Part shown: piece by piece, positions 43,527 to 51,973 of the stretch
Numbering within the stretch: position 1 is the stretch's first letter
Layout of the letters: the number at the start of each line of letters is the position of its first letter
Source of the DNA: JBKPNZ01 sp046732895
Lineage (GTDB): Bacteria > Actinomycetota > Thermoleophilia > Solirubrobacterales > 70-9
DNA: 64,000 nt
Reading direction: 5' to 3'
Assembly: GCA_046732895.1 (NCBI GenBank)
Contig: JBKPNZ010000032.1
Coordinates: 19,351 to 83,350 of the forward strand
Notes under the pieces: generated by a model
The model's database searches: none
Seen by the model: the letters and a program-made list of their open reading frames with translations, nothing else
Told to the model about the DNA's origin: nothing
Program-made: the position numbers and the translations under genes

Positions 43527-43931
43527 CTACTTCGATAGCCCGGCGGCTTCGAGGGCCTCCTTCCGCGTCATGTACTCACGGCCCCTCGCAACCTTCCCGT
43601 GGCGGATCGTGTAAACGACTGCGTAGGTCATGTCGACCTCGACGCCGCTCAGCTTCGCTCGTCCGCTCGCGTGAAGCATGGCGATCACCTGGTCATCCCC
43701 TGCGTCGATCAGCTCGACCGCCTCGATCTTGGGGTCGTCAAACGTGTCGATCCAATCCTGCATGTACGCGCGCATGGCGTCCTTGCCATGGATCGGCCCA
43801 CGATCGTCGATGGCGCCTTCAGCGGCGCGGTGGTCGATGTCCTCGGTCCAGTAGTCGCTAACCCCGTCGATTCCCTCGCGTCCGAAGGCATCGACTGCGG
43901 CCCGAACCAGCTCCACGTTCTCCCGCGACAT
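43527..43931 (-). CDS. SnoaL-like (NTF2 superfamily) protein
   Basis: A 134-residue protein with the pattern ENVELVRAAVDAFGREGIDG, YWTEDIDHRAAEGAIDDRGP, GKDAMRAYMQDWIDTFDD and a VVYTIRHGKVARGREYMTRK strand pair. It ends in ALEAAGLSK, typical of the many SnoaL-like paralogues in Thermoleophilia. The alpha+beta barrel binds small hydrophobic ligands; members include polyketide cyclases and many of unknown role. Palindrome copies lie 24 nt past its stop and 28 nt upstream of its start. Confidence 0.88.
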   Translation of the reverse strand: MSRENVELVRAAVDAFGREGIDGVSDYWTEDIDHRAAEGAIDDRGPIHGKDAMRAYMQDWIDTFDDPKIEAVELIDAGDDQVIAMLHASGRAKLSGVEVDMTYAVVYTIRHGKVARGREYMTRKEALEAAGLSK

Positions 43932-43959
43932 AGCCCGCGAAGTATCTCGCGGAAATGGT

Positions 43960-43977
43960 CGCTTTCCATGCAAAGCG
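43960..43977. repeat. 18-bp palindrome CGCTTTCCATGCAAAGCG, copy 2
   Basis: Perfect CGCTTT/AAAGCG arms around the constant CCATGC lie 28 nt upstream of the SnoaL-like start, in promoter position. Copy 3 shares 23 bases with it, including flanks. Confidence 0.85.
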
Positions 43978-44043
43978 CAATGTTTGACTGGGCCCGTCCG
44001 ATGGGATCGCCATGGGATAGTCACCGCCCCTTGATCTCGTCGG

Positions 44044-45254
44044 CTAGTGCCCGCGCACGAACCGGATGCACCGGCCCTGGTTCGTGAAGCCGTAGAACCT
44101 CCAATTGCCGCGCTTGCATTGCTGCTTATTAGTCGGCATCGGTGTGACCGCGATGCCGGCGGGCGAGGCGCCGGCTGCAACCGTCGCTGGGCTCTTCGGT
44201 GTGAGACTCCCGTCCGCGGCGACGTCGTACTGGCGGATCAGATCCGCGCTTGGATTCGTCACGTAGAGGCTGCGGCCGTCCGCCGCAACCGACAGCGCCC
44301 CCGCCAGCGGGGCACCCAGGGTCGCGGCGGCCACGGTTGCCGGGACCTTTGGGACTAGCGTCCCATCAAGCCGGACGTCGTACTGGGAGATGGTCGCAGG
44401 AATGCCGACCAGATCATTGCCGCGGTTGAGGGCGTACACGCTGCGTCCGTCGGGACTTACAGCGATGTCGCGAGTGAGGCTTTCGGCATCCACCTCCGGC
44501 GGATCCTTGAACGACAGGGTGCCGTCGCCCGCGATGTCGAACTGCTCGACGGCGCCTCCAAAGCCGGCGGAATACAGGCTGCGCCCATCGGGGCTGACCG
44601 CGAGGCCAACGGGGGTTCGGTTCGTGTCGATTCCCCGCGGCGAGCTCTCCGACAGCGTCCCGTCCGTGGCCACGTCGTACGCGAATATCGCCTCGTCGTC
44701 GCCGCATGCGACGTAGAGGTTGTCACCGGCGGGGGTGATTGCGAGCCCCACTCCCTGACAGGTTGGAACCGAAGGAGGCGTCTTGGGTGTCAGTTTGCCG
44801 TCGACGCCAACGTCGTATTGGTTCACCGCTCCGTCTACGCTCGAGTCTTCAATCGTGACGACGTAAGCGCTCCTGCCGTCCGGGCTGACGATTGCGTCAC
44901 CGGGGCGGGTGACAGCAATGGAGGCGGGCGCTTTGGGCGTCAGGGTTCCGCCCACCTGGATGTCATACTGCGCGACCACGCCGCTCCTCAGGCTGGCCAC
45001 GTAGAGGCTACGCGCATCAGGGCTGGCTGCTACTGCCGCGGCGCCCGAGGGTGCCGCAATCCCGGCGGTGTCAGCGGCGTGAGCAGCCCCCCGCCAGCGG
45101 CCTCGTACTGGGAGACGCTCCCACTCGCGGAGTTCGTGGCATAAACGAAGGGGGCCGCTTGAACGGGCCCGGCCGCGAGGAGGAGGGCGAGGCACGCGAC
45201 AAGCGCGAGCATCACCTTCGCGTAGGTCGGGCGAGACCGAAGCGGTTGGCGCAT
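44044..45254 (-). pseudogene. Secreted lactonase-type beta-propeller, single frameshift
   Basis: ATG at 45254 opens a signal peptide (KVMLALVACLALLLAAGPVQ) and the first blade (PFVYATNSASGSVSQYEAAG). The frame is lost near 45060-45075 and the rest continues in another frame as GIAAPSGAAAVAASPDARSL, with repeated VSPDGRSLY and QYDVxxDGTLTPK blades. The C-terminal CKRGNWRFYGFTNQGRC is a common actinobacterial tail. Adding one G to the GGG before ATTGCG restores about 403 residues. It is a recent pseudogene or a one-base sequence error. Confidence 0.8.
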
Positions 45255-45400
45255 GTTGGAACCTCCGTGATCCGCTGGCGGCGGAGGCCGGATGCGTCGG
45301 CGAGTCCCTCAGGGCCGGTCGGCGGGTTCGGCGACCGCTGAGTGAGAGTCGAGGCTCTCACGCAGCATGACCTGAGTCAAGGGGTCGAGTGATGTCCGAA

Positions 45401-45433
45401 CTACTCCCGCAGCCCGGCGGCTTCGAGGGCTCC
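45401..45433 (-). pseudogene. Remnant tail of a second SnoaL-like gene
   Basis: The minus strand reads RGALEAAGLRE and stop, nearly the same as the end of the intact SnoaL-like gene (KEALEAAGLSK). The two DNA segments share AGCCCGGCGGCTTCGAGGGC. No upstream frame is preserved, but palindrome copy 3 lies 454 nt upstream, close to the 433-nt spacing seen at the intact gene. Confidence 0.5.
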
Positions 45434-45490
45434 TCGTGGTCCCGACTGTCGAAGCAACCGCCTTAAGGCCGAGCTTTGGAGGAAGCCCTG

Positions 45491-45541
45491 ATGAACTACG
45501 ACCGCATCGTCGAGCGCTACGGATTGCCGGACGCGGCCTGA
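45491..45541 (+). CDS. 16-codon mini-ORF with strong ribosome site
   Basis: GGAGGA at 45478-45483, seven bases before the ATG, introduces MNYDRIVERYGLPDAA and a TGA. A perfect 13-bp hairpin follows three bases later. The compact order of ribosome site, short frame and terminator suggests a small transcript, a leader peptide or the remaining 3' end of a lost gene. No family is recognised. Confidence 0.35.
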   Translation: MNYDRIVERYGLPDAA

Positions 45542-45544
45542 ATG

Positions 45545-45576
45545 GGAACGCCCGCGGCCGAAGCCGCGGGCGTTCC
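45545..45576. terminator. Perfect 13-bp hairpin
   Basis: GGAACGCCCGCGG (45545-45557) pairs with CCGCGGGCGTTCC (45564-45576) around CCGAAG. It lies right after the mini-ORF. There is no T-run, but stem strength makes it a likely terminator in either direction. Confidence 0.65.
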
Positions 45577-45886
45577 GTTCGAACGAAGACGGGGTATCTT
45601 CGTATCCCCCCTCGCGGAGGGAACGCACGGCTCGGGGGTTCGTCAGGGGCGATCTCGACGGGATCGCGGACCGGCATGGCTGCCCGCCGGATCGAGAGCG
45701 AGGATCGACGTGCGGGACGTGATCGTGATGATGGCACGGCCGACCTACCGAGCCTGGCAGCTCCGGAGCGACACATCTGATCACACCCGCATAGGCCGCA
45801 GCTGCGTTTTGCCGGCGTCCTCGTTCCCACCACCTGACAGGCCCGGATCAAGGATGTGGCCCCACCCGCCGCGGCCTCGGGATAGT
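45577..45886. other. Intergenic stretch without recognisable gene
   Basis: All frames here give Arg/Ser/Pro-rich text with no family pattern on either strand. It lies between the terminator hairpin and palindrome copy 3, and may be the eroded body of the second SnoaL-like gene whose tail remains at 45401-45433. Confidence 0.5.
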
Positions 45887-45904
45887 CGCTTTCCATGCAA
45901 AGCG
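45887..45904. repeat. 18-bp palindrome CGCTTTCCATGCAAAGCG, copy 3
   Basis: Identical to copy 2, with shared flanks GT before and CAA after (23 bases in all). It lies 42 nt past the stop of the convergent-side stress protein gene, upstream of the SnoaL-like remnant when read on the minus strand. Confidence 0.85.
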
Positions 45905-45945
45905 CAAGCTCACGAGGCGGATCGGCACAGAGGACCGCCGGCGAC

Positions 45946-46419
45946 TCAATCATCGTGAACGACGAGCACAGGGCATGGCGAGCGCTTTAGGACGGCGTTT
46001 GAAGTGCTCCCCTCCAGCCTCGCTCGGAGTCCGCTCAGCCCCCTTGAGCCGATGACGATGACGGCAACGTCTCGGCTCCGCGCCACCTCCGCAATCGCGT
46101 CCGCAATGTCGCGCTCCTCGAGCACCGCGAGCGCCTCGGCCTGAAGTCCAACGGACTGCGCTAGCTCCGCGCCCGCGTCTGCAGTGCGCTCAGCCCGAGC
46201 CTGAAGCCCCTCGTCCATCCTCTCCATCTCGTCCGGGTCCACCGGCAACGACATCCCCATAGGGTCGGGCGCGGGTGTCTCGTAGTCCAGGGCCGGCTCC
46301 CACACAGTCACCACCAACGCCTGGCGTGAGCCGAAGAGCCCGGCGGCCTCGCGAATGGCCCGTCGCGCCGGATCTGAGCCGTCGTAAGCGACGAGTACGG
46401 GTGCGGCGGCCGCGTTCAT
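45946..46419 (-). CDS. Universal stress protein (UspA family)
   Basis: A 157-residue single Usp domain. PVLVAYDGSDPARRAIREAA is the first strand and helix, and VAVIVIGSRGLSGLRARLEG followed by STSNAVLKRSPCPVLVV holds the ATP-binding Gly motif (G-2x-G-9x-G-S). It probably binds ATP and helps survival under stress. The ATG at 46419 is divergent from a calcium-binding protein gene across 117 nt. Confidence 0.92.
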   Translation of the reverse strand: MNAAAAPVLVAYDGSDPARRAIREAAGLFGSRQALVVTVWEPALDYETPAPDPMGMSLPVDPDEMERMDEGLQARAERTADAGAELAQSVGLQAEALAVLEERDIADAIAEVARSRDVAVIVIGSRGLSGLRARLEGSTSNAVLKRSPCPVLVVHDD

Positions 46420-46536
46420 CGGAAGCAGCCGCGACTCTATGGCGGTGTTGGTGGATCAGTCAAGAGCACCGACCACCTGCGAGGCCGCTAACGGCTTGTT
46501 CCTCTTTCGCCGCGGCCCGCATCTAAAGTCCTGTCG

Positions 46537-47271
46537 ATGCACCGAACGATCGCACTGGCGACCTCCGTTCTGGCCTTCACTCTTCTGGTCGCCGCCACCG
46601 TTCTCGCGGACACCATCCAGTGTCCCGATGGTGGCTGCAACGGGACGAACCGCGACGACCGGATCCTCGGCACGAGCGTGGGGGACAACATCCAGGGCTT
46701 CAACGGCGACGACGTGATCAAAGGCTTCGGCGGCCAGGACAACACGCTCCGGGGGGACGCCGGCGCGGACAAGATCCGCGGCGGCGCCGGGTCTGACTAC
46801 GTCGAGGGCGGTCCCGGTCGGGACGATGTCTCGACCGGCCCGGATGGCGGCATCTTCTTCTACAGTCAGGACTGGGGCCGCGAGCGCATCGAGGAGACGC
46901 CGATCCTCGACGCGAACCTCGACACCGGGCATTTCGTGCGGCTCGACAACGTCACGAGCAGGCTGACCATCGACCTCAATTCCGGTCCGGGTCCGGAGGT
47001 GACGAACCGCCGAGGGACCATGACCCTCAACTGGGCGAACGATGTGATCGACGGTGGCGGCGGGGGGTTGGCCAACGACGTGATTCGCGGGCGCGCGATC
47101 GGCGACAACATCCAGTCGTTCACGGGCGGCGAGGACGAGATCCACGCGCGTGGTGGTGACGACTTCGTCTACACACTGGACGGCGAAGGCGGTGATGTCG
47201 TCGACTGCGGCACGGGCACGGACAACGCCGACACGGACGCCGGCGACACCGTCTTCAACTGCGAGTCGTAG
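46537..47271 (+). CDS. Secreted calcium-binding (hemolysin-type repeat) protein
   Basis: A 244-residue protein. ALATSVLAFTLLVAATVLAD is the signal peptide. RTX-like nonapeptides follow (GTNRDDRILGTSVGDNIQGF, GGAGSDYVEGGPGRDDV) and again near the end (GRAIGDNIQSF, ARGGDDFVYTLDG). The tail CGTGTDNADTDAGDTVFNCE is the common actinobacterial ending. It should fold as a calcium-stabilised beta-roll outside the cell. ATG at 46537. Confidence 0.87.
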   Translation: MHRTIALATSVLAFTLLVAATVLADTIQCPDGGCNGTNRDDRILGTSVGDNIQGFNGDDVIKGFGGQDNTLRGDAGADKIRGGAGSDYVEGGPGRDDVSTGPDGGIFFYSQDWGRERIEETPILDANLDTGHFVRLDNVTSRLTIDLNSGPGPEVTNRRGTMTLNWANDVIDGGGGGLANDVIRGRAIGDNIQSFTGGEDEIHARGGDDFVYTLDGEGGDVVDCGTGTDNADTDAGDTVFNCES

Positions 47272-47342
47272 CCGCTGGGCCACTCCCGGCGAACGCGCGC
47301 CGCTCAAGTAGGACGCCGCTCGTCTTGTTGATCGGCGCGAGC

Positions 47343-47879
47343 TTACGGCTTCCACTTGATCGAGCAACCGACCGGATCGGTGGCCGTCCGGGGTGGATCC
47401 GAGCCCGCCAGCAGCGAGTCGAGCGCCTCGCGCAACCAGCAGGCTTCCTGCCCAGGGTCGGTGTGGTCGGGGTCGGGAGCCCCCTCGTAGCGGATGCGCA
47501 TCTCCGCGTCGAGCACGAAGAGATGTGGCGTGACCTGCGCATCCCACGCACGCGCCGCCCCCTGGTCCGAGTCGTGCAGGTAGGGGAATGGCCAGCCCTC
47601 GTGGGCCACCCGCTCGCGCATCCTCGCGAGCGAGTCTGCCGGGTAGCGTTCAGCGTCGTTCGAATTCACGGCGAGGAAGCGCACCCCGCGCGGGATGTAG
47701 TCACGAGCCGCGGCCGCGATGCGCTCGTGCCAGGCGAGCGCATAGGGGCAGTGGTTGCATGTCCAGAAGACGACGGTGGCATCGGCCTCGCCGGCCGCCG
47801 GAAGCGATCGGAGGACTCCCTCCGTGTCGGGCAGGCGCAGGGGCGGAGCCTGTCGCCCAACCATCCTCGCCTTCGCCAT
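47343..47879 (-). CDS. Thioredoxin-fold redoxin (AhpC/TSA-like)
   Basis: A 178-residue protein with VGRQAPPLRLPDTEGVLRSL and the active-site CNHC (Cys 41 and 44) in VVFWTCNHCPYALAWHERIA, then VRFLAVNSNDAERYPADS and AWDAQVTPHLFVLDAEMRIR with the cis-Pro. The CNHCP type is a cytosolic thiol-disulfide protein group often annotated as a thioredoxin family protein. Its ATG overlaps the stop of the upstream gene as TGATG, so the two redox genes are coupled. Confidence 0.9.
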   Translation of the reverse strand: MAKARMVGRQAPPLRLPDTEGVLRSLPAAGEADATVVFWTCNHCPYALAWHERIAAAARDYIPRGVRFLAVNSNDAERYPADSLARMRERVAHEGWPFPYLHDSDQGAARAWDAQVTPHLFVLDAEMRIRYEGAPDPDHTDPGQEACWLREALDSLLAGSDPPRTATDPVGCSIKWKP

Positions 47880-48205
47880 CAGCGCTCACCTCCGATCGCC
47901 GCCAGCAGAGCGTCGCGGACGTCCGCGCGGTCGGGGGTCGCGGAGACGCGCCCGTCCCGGAGCCGGTAGATCCGGCAGGTCAGCCCGATCTGCGCATCGG
48001 CCGGCGGCTGCACATCGCCGCCGTCGACGCGGATGGTCGGCGATCCGACGAACCGCTCGCGCTCGGCGTCGCCATCGCCGCGGACCTCGCGGACGGCGAC
48101 CGAGGCTGGGTCTAGACCCAGAGCCTCCATCTCCTCACGAAGCTCGGCCAATGCCTGCGGGTAGGAAGGGCAACCCTTCCACCACAGCAGCTCGACGTCT
48201 GGCAT
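47879..48205 (-). CDS. Small thioredoxin-like protein (MerB-associated type)
   Basis: A 108-residue protein. VELLWWKGCPSYPQALAELR has one Cys at the redox position, RFVGSPTIRVDGGDVQPPAD holds the conserved SPT-I-x-V-DG segment, and IGLTCRIYRLRDG a second Cys. Proteins with this pattern are often labelled thioredoxin family or alkylmercury lyase-like; catalytic MerB residues are not evident. It precedes and is coupled to the redoxin gene. ATG at 48205 has GCGAGG upstream; ATG at 48226 is possible. Confidence 0.75.
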   Translation of the reverse strand: MPDVELLWWKGCPSYPQALAELREEMEALGLDPASVAVREVRGDGDAERERFVGSPTIRVDGGDVQPPADAQIGLTCRIYRLRDGRVSATPDRADVRDALLAAIGGER

Positions 48206-48366
48206 CGATACCTCGCTCGCTCTCATCTTGACGGCAGGGTACGGGAGGCCGGAGGCCGGCTGTGAGGGAGTGGCCCCGAGGCGTCAGTCGCGCGGGGGCA
48301 GCTTGATGGGCGATCCCAGAAACGCTCGGAGTACCCTCGATGAGAGAGCAATCCGGGAGATGAGAG

Positions 48367-48582
48367 ATGGATCTCGAGGTTGGAGATCGCGTCGCTGCAG
48401 AGGCGGAGTCGACCGAGCGCCCGCCCCGAAGGGGGACGATCGAGGAGAGGTTGGGCGACGGCTCCTCGCCCCGCTATCGGATCCGCTGGGACGACGGGCA
48501 CGAGAGCATCTATTCGCCCGCTGCGGGCGCCCTGCACCGACTCGCCGACGCCGAGCGCAGGACGCCCGGCAAGCGCCGCTGA
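48367..48582 (+). CDS. DUF1918 domain protein
   Basis: A 71-residue protein with VGDRVAAEAESTERPPRRGT and YRIRWDDGHESIYSPAAGAL, the SH3-like DUF1918 pattern, widespread in actinobacteria and of unknown role. GGGAGATGAGAG precedes the ATG. It lies 7 nt before the RodZ-like gene. Confidence 0.88.
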   Translation: MDLEVGDRVAAEAESTERPPRRGTIEERLGDGSSPRYRIRWDDGHESIYSPAAGALHRLADAERRTPGKRR

Positions 48583-48589
48583 CGCGAGT

Positions 48590-49357
48590 ATGGCGCCTGA
48601 GATCGGACCGTCGTTGCGCGAGGGTCGCATCCGCCGCGGGATCGAGCTGAGGGAGGTCGAGCAGGCAACCAAGATCCGCGTTAGGTACCTGCGCGCCATG
48701 GAGGAGGATCGGTGGGAGGTGCTTCCGGGGACGGCATACCGCCGCGGCTTCCTCTCAACCTATGCGCGGTTCCTCGGGCTCGATGCGGAAGCCTTGCTTC
48801 AGGCATACGACCGCCAAGAGCGAGTCGAGGAAATGGAGCCGATCCCGGAGGAGATGCTGCCAAAGCGCGGCGTCGTCAGGAGATCTCCGATCAGGCCGAG
48901 CCTCGCGGTCCTGACCGGCCTTCTCGCCGCAGCGGTGCTCGGCGTGGCGGTTGTCATCGGGCTCACGGGCGGCTCAGGGAACGGCGGCCACGGCGCGGGC
49001 CGCGCGGCGAGTCCGAAGCACGGCGGCGGCTCGCCCGCCGCCACCTCTACCGCTGAACCCCCTGCCCCGCAGCCCGCCCAGGCCTCGCTGTGGCTGCGCT
49101 CGACCGGGACCGTCTGGGTATGCCTCGTGGACGACCAAGGGCGCCGTCTGATCAACGGCGAAACGCTCACCACTGGCGAGGCGCGGGGGCCGTTCGAGGC
49201 TCGGGCATTCGAAGTCACCTTTGGCAATGGCTATGTGGCGATGGCGGTCGACGACAAGCCGATCGACGTCCCTCAGGCCGCTCAACCCTTGGGTTACCAG
49301 ATCACTTCGCGGGGGGTCACCCGGCTGGACGCATCCGCGCGGCCCACATGCCTATGA
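48590..49357 (+). CDS. RodZ-like helix-turn-helix membrane protein
   Basis: A 255-residue protein. The N-terminal Xre-type HTH (GPSLREGRIRRGIELREVEQ, then ATKIRVRYLRAMEEDRWEVL and YRRGFLSTYARFLGLD) is of the RodZ/HTH_25 class. One membrane helix (LTGLLAAAVLGVAVVIGL), a Gly/Pro/Ala linker and a C-terminal DUF4115-like beta domain follow. RodZ links MreB to the envelope in rods; here a cell-shape or envelope role is inferred. ATG at 48590 follows the DUF1918 stop. Confidence 0.83.
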   Translation: MAPEIGPSLREGRIRRGIELREVEQATKIRVRYLRAMEEDRWEVLPGTAYRRGFLSTYARFLGLDAEALLQAYDRQERVEEMEPIPEEMLPKRGVVRRSPIRPSLAVLTGLLAAAVLGVAVVIGLTGGSGNGGHGAGRAASPKHGGGSPAATSTAEPPAPQPAQASLWLRSTGTVWVCLVDDQGRRLINGETLTTGEARGPFEARAFEVTFGNGYVAMAVDDKPIDVPQAAQPLGYQITSRGVTRLDASARPTCL

Positions 49358-49517
49358 AAGGACATGAAGAGCACAGGTGCGATCGATGTCACCTGTCCAA
49401 GATGTCACTTTTCTCCGCCGGCCCTTCGGACTAGGTTCGCACGAGTCAGGGGAAACGATCCGGTAATGGGAGCTGGGTCGTCTCGGATGAGACCTAGGCA
49501 AGGAGCGAGGACGAACG

Positions 49518-50756
49518 ATGGCGATGCGCCGGCTGTTCCTTCCAGCGATCGTCGGCTGTGCCCTCCTCGGGAGTGCAACCGTATCGGTCGCCACCGCCGC
49601 CGCGAGTGGATACCTAACGCCGCTCTTCGCCCGTGCGCAGTACTCGGCGCCGCAGTCGGGCTCTGTCTCCATGGACACGGTGAAGCCGTTCTTCGACAAC
49701 CGCAACCTGGACGCGGCGGTTTCCGTCGTCACTCAGTGGCCGGCGGAGCATCAGCGCGTGCTGCACACGGGGAACATCTACCTCTCCTGGGACGACCTCC
49801 GGGCCCTTCAAGACGACGGCTGGACGATCACCTCTCACGGGCGCAGCGGCCTGAGCACGAACGGAGCATCGGCCCCCGCCACCAATTCCGAGATCAACGG
49901 CTCGCTCACCGACCTCCTCAACCGTGGCTTCAACGATGCATGGTCCCTCTACTCCTACAAAGGCAGCCGGGGAGACGCCCTCGCCCAGAAACTTGTCAAG
50001 GACTCATACGCCTACGGACGCGAGAACACGTCCCTGATCAAGACCATGACCCTCCCCATGGCGACGCCGGAGCGCGCCGTGGCGGTGACCACGTGGGGCG
50101 GCCACTGCAACGACACCAGACTGTCCTGCTACAGAGCTGCGCCAGAGCCCTACAGGCTGCCGCAGGACCTGATCTCGGCCATCAACGGGATGACGTCGAA
50201 CGAGTGGATGATTCTGCAGGCGTATCGCTTCGTGCAGGGGACTTCGCTCGACGGCAAGGTTCGGTTCGACTGCACCGGGCCAAGCAGCCAGCATTGGGCG
50301 CGAGTCGGTACTGGAGGTCGAGAGATCTACTGCTGGAACGATTACAAGGCGATCATCGACGGCGTCAACGCTAGGTTCGAGTCCCCTCGGAGAATCGCCA
50401 ACCTCTACGGGAGGCACCTCTTCAGTGGGCGAGTCGCCCGAGCGGACTCCTATCCCGAGACGCTCGGGTTCGGCACGATCGCGGTCGGCAGAGCGAGCAC
50501 GAAAGCACTCACCTTCATGAACACCGGCACGGCGCCGCTGTCGATCGGTTCCGTGAGTGTCGGCGGGACGAATCCGAGCGCCTTCCAGTTGCAGCAGAAC
50601 ACCTGCAGTGGAGCCCAATTGCCGGGCGGCGGAAGCTGCACTGTCAGCGTCAGATTCGCTCCAACGGCAACCGGGACCCGTAGCGCCACGGTGAGGTTCT
50701 CTCATACGGCAACGGGCAGCCCTCTCCCGGTGTCGGTGACGGGGACGGGCAGGTAG
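49518..50756 (+). CDS. Secreted polysaccharide-deacetylase-like protein with HYDIN-like domain
   Basis: A 412-residue protein with a signal peptide (RRLFLPAIVGCALLGSATVS). The N-terminal part has LHTGNIYLSWDDLRALQDDG and WTITSHGRSG, recalling the NodB fold's SWDELRALxxxGxEIxSH, but the usual zinc triad is incomplete. The last 110 residues are an ASPM/SPD-2/HYDIN choice-of-anchor D module (LGFGTIAVGRASTKALTFMN to TVRFSHTATGSPL). A catalytically altered, surface-bound protein is likely. ATG at 49518; the 160-nt upstream gap has no other gene. Confidence 0.75.
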   Translation: MAMRRLFLPAIVGCALLGSATVSVATAAASGYLTPLFARAQYSAPQSGSVSMDTVKPFFDNRNLDAAVSVVTQWPAEHQRVLHTGNIYLSWDDLRALQDDGWTITSHGRSGLSTNGASAPATNSEINGSLTDLLNRGFNDAWSLYSYKGSRGDALAQKLVKDSYAYGRENTSLIKTMTLPMATPERAVAVTTWGGHCNDTRLSCYRAAPEPYRLPQDLISAINGMTSNEWMILQAYRFVQGTSLDGKVRFDCTGPSSQHWARVGTGGREIYCWNDYKAIIDGVNARFESPRRIANLYGRHLFSGRVARADSYPETLGFGTIAVGRASTKALTFMNTGTAPLSIGSVSVGGTNPSAFQLQQNTCSGAQLPGGGSCTVSVRFAPTATGTRSATVRFSHTATGSPLPVSVTGTGR

Positions 50757-50871
50757 ACACTGGCGCTTTCACCGCGAAGCTCGGCGGTTTCGAGTCCGTT
50801 GACTTGACCGGCGTGGGCAGGCTCTTCAACCGGTGGGGTCCGCGCTTCCGGCGGCGGGCTCGGCGCGCAGC

Positions 50872-51783
50872 TCACGCAGCATCGCCGAGCTCCTTCTCGT
50901 ACACCACCCAGCCGAGCACTGGCACCATCCCGGCGCGCTCGTAAAGGCGGAACGCGCCGGTGTCGTTCGCCGCGTCGACGCCGAGCCCGACGCTGTGCTC
51001 ACCGCGCTCCCAGAAGCGCCCGAACGCGTCGCCTAGGAGCGCCGCGCCCACGCCCTGCTTGCGCCACGGGCGACGCGTGAAGAGCGCGTGGATCCAGCCG
51101 CCGCCGTACGTGTCGCCCGTGCAGACCGTCCCCGCGGCGATCGCGTCCCCGGCGCGGACGACACACCAGAGCGTTGGGTCGAAGCGCTCGCTCCCGAGAT
51201 TGCCCTTCGACCACGACTCGAAATCGCGCGGCACGAAGTCCCAGCCATCCGCGAACGCCTCCTGGTGGGCGGCGTGGAACTCGAGCGCGTCATGCTCCGG
51301 ATCGAAAGGGACAACACGCACCCCGCCTGGCCATTCGGGTGTGGGGGGCGGCGCCTCAAGCTCGATGCGCAACTCGCGGAAGGTGCGCACGGCGCCGTAG
51401 CCAAGCGACTCGAGCAGCCGCCGGGCGGCGGGGTCGGCCTCCAGGACGCTGTTTTGGATCCTGCGTGTGCCGCGCCGGGCGGCCTCCTCCTCGAGCCCCA
51501 CCGCGATCAGCTTTCCGATCCCACGCCCGAGCGCGTCGGGGTGGACGCACCCCTCGACGCGCCAGGGCTCGCCCCGTTCGCGCACCACGCCGTAGCCGAC
51601 GATGCGGTCACCGTCGCGGACGACGCGTGCGTCCCGCCCGACGTCGAGCTCCGACCACTCGTCCTCCAAATCGGCCTGCGAGAAGGCGCTCTGGCCGTAC
51701 AGCGACGACTCGAGCGCCAAGACGACCTCGGTAACCGCCGCCGCGTCGTCGGCGACGACGGGTGTGAGGGAGGCGGGCTCCAT
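50872..51783 (-). CDS. Tandem GNAT acetyltransferase
   Basis: A 303-residue protein with two GNAT domains. The first has VEGCVHPDALGRGIGKLIAV (acetyl-CoA loop RGIGK). The second has WIHALFTRRPWRKQGVGAAL and GLGVDAANDTGAFRLYERAG. The two-domain layout resembles mycothiol synthase (MshD) and antibiotic N-acetyltransferases, but the substrate cannot be fixed. ATG at 51783; another ATG three codons upstream is possible. Confidence 0.87.
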   Translation of the reverse strand: MEPASLTPVVADDAAAVTEVVLALESSLYGQSAFSQADLEDEWSELDVGRDARVVRDGDRIVGYGVVRERGEPWRVEGCVHPDALGRGIGKLIAVGLEEEAARRGTRRIQNSVLEADPAARRLLESLGYGAVRTFRELRIELEAPPPTPEWPGGVRVVPFDPEHDALEFHAAHQEAFADGWDFVPRDFESWSKGNLGSERFDPTLWCVVRAGDAIAAGTVCTGDTYGGGWIHALFTRRPWRKQGVGAALLGDAFGRFWERGEHSVGLGVDAANDTGAFRLYERAGMVPVLGWVVYEKELGDAA

Positions 51784-51973
51784 GCGGGGCACGCTACGTC
51801 ATCACCTAGGAGATGCGGCAGCGTCGTTTCGCCCCGAGCGGTCGGGATTGCTCGGGCAAACCGGCCCGGGCGTTGGGAGACAACTGGGGCCTACTCCGTC
51901 CGAGGGCGCACCAGACAAACGACCGGGCCCACCTCTCCTGTGGTCGCCCGTAGGGGATTGACTCAATTCGTTC

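Noticed and set aside
45342..45361. Hairpin GTGAGAG-TCGAGG-CTCTCAC upstream of the beta-propeller gene
   Set aside because: It is short, single-copy and lacks any riboswitch or attenuator features, so no function is claimed.
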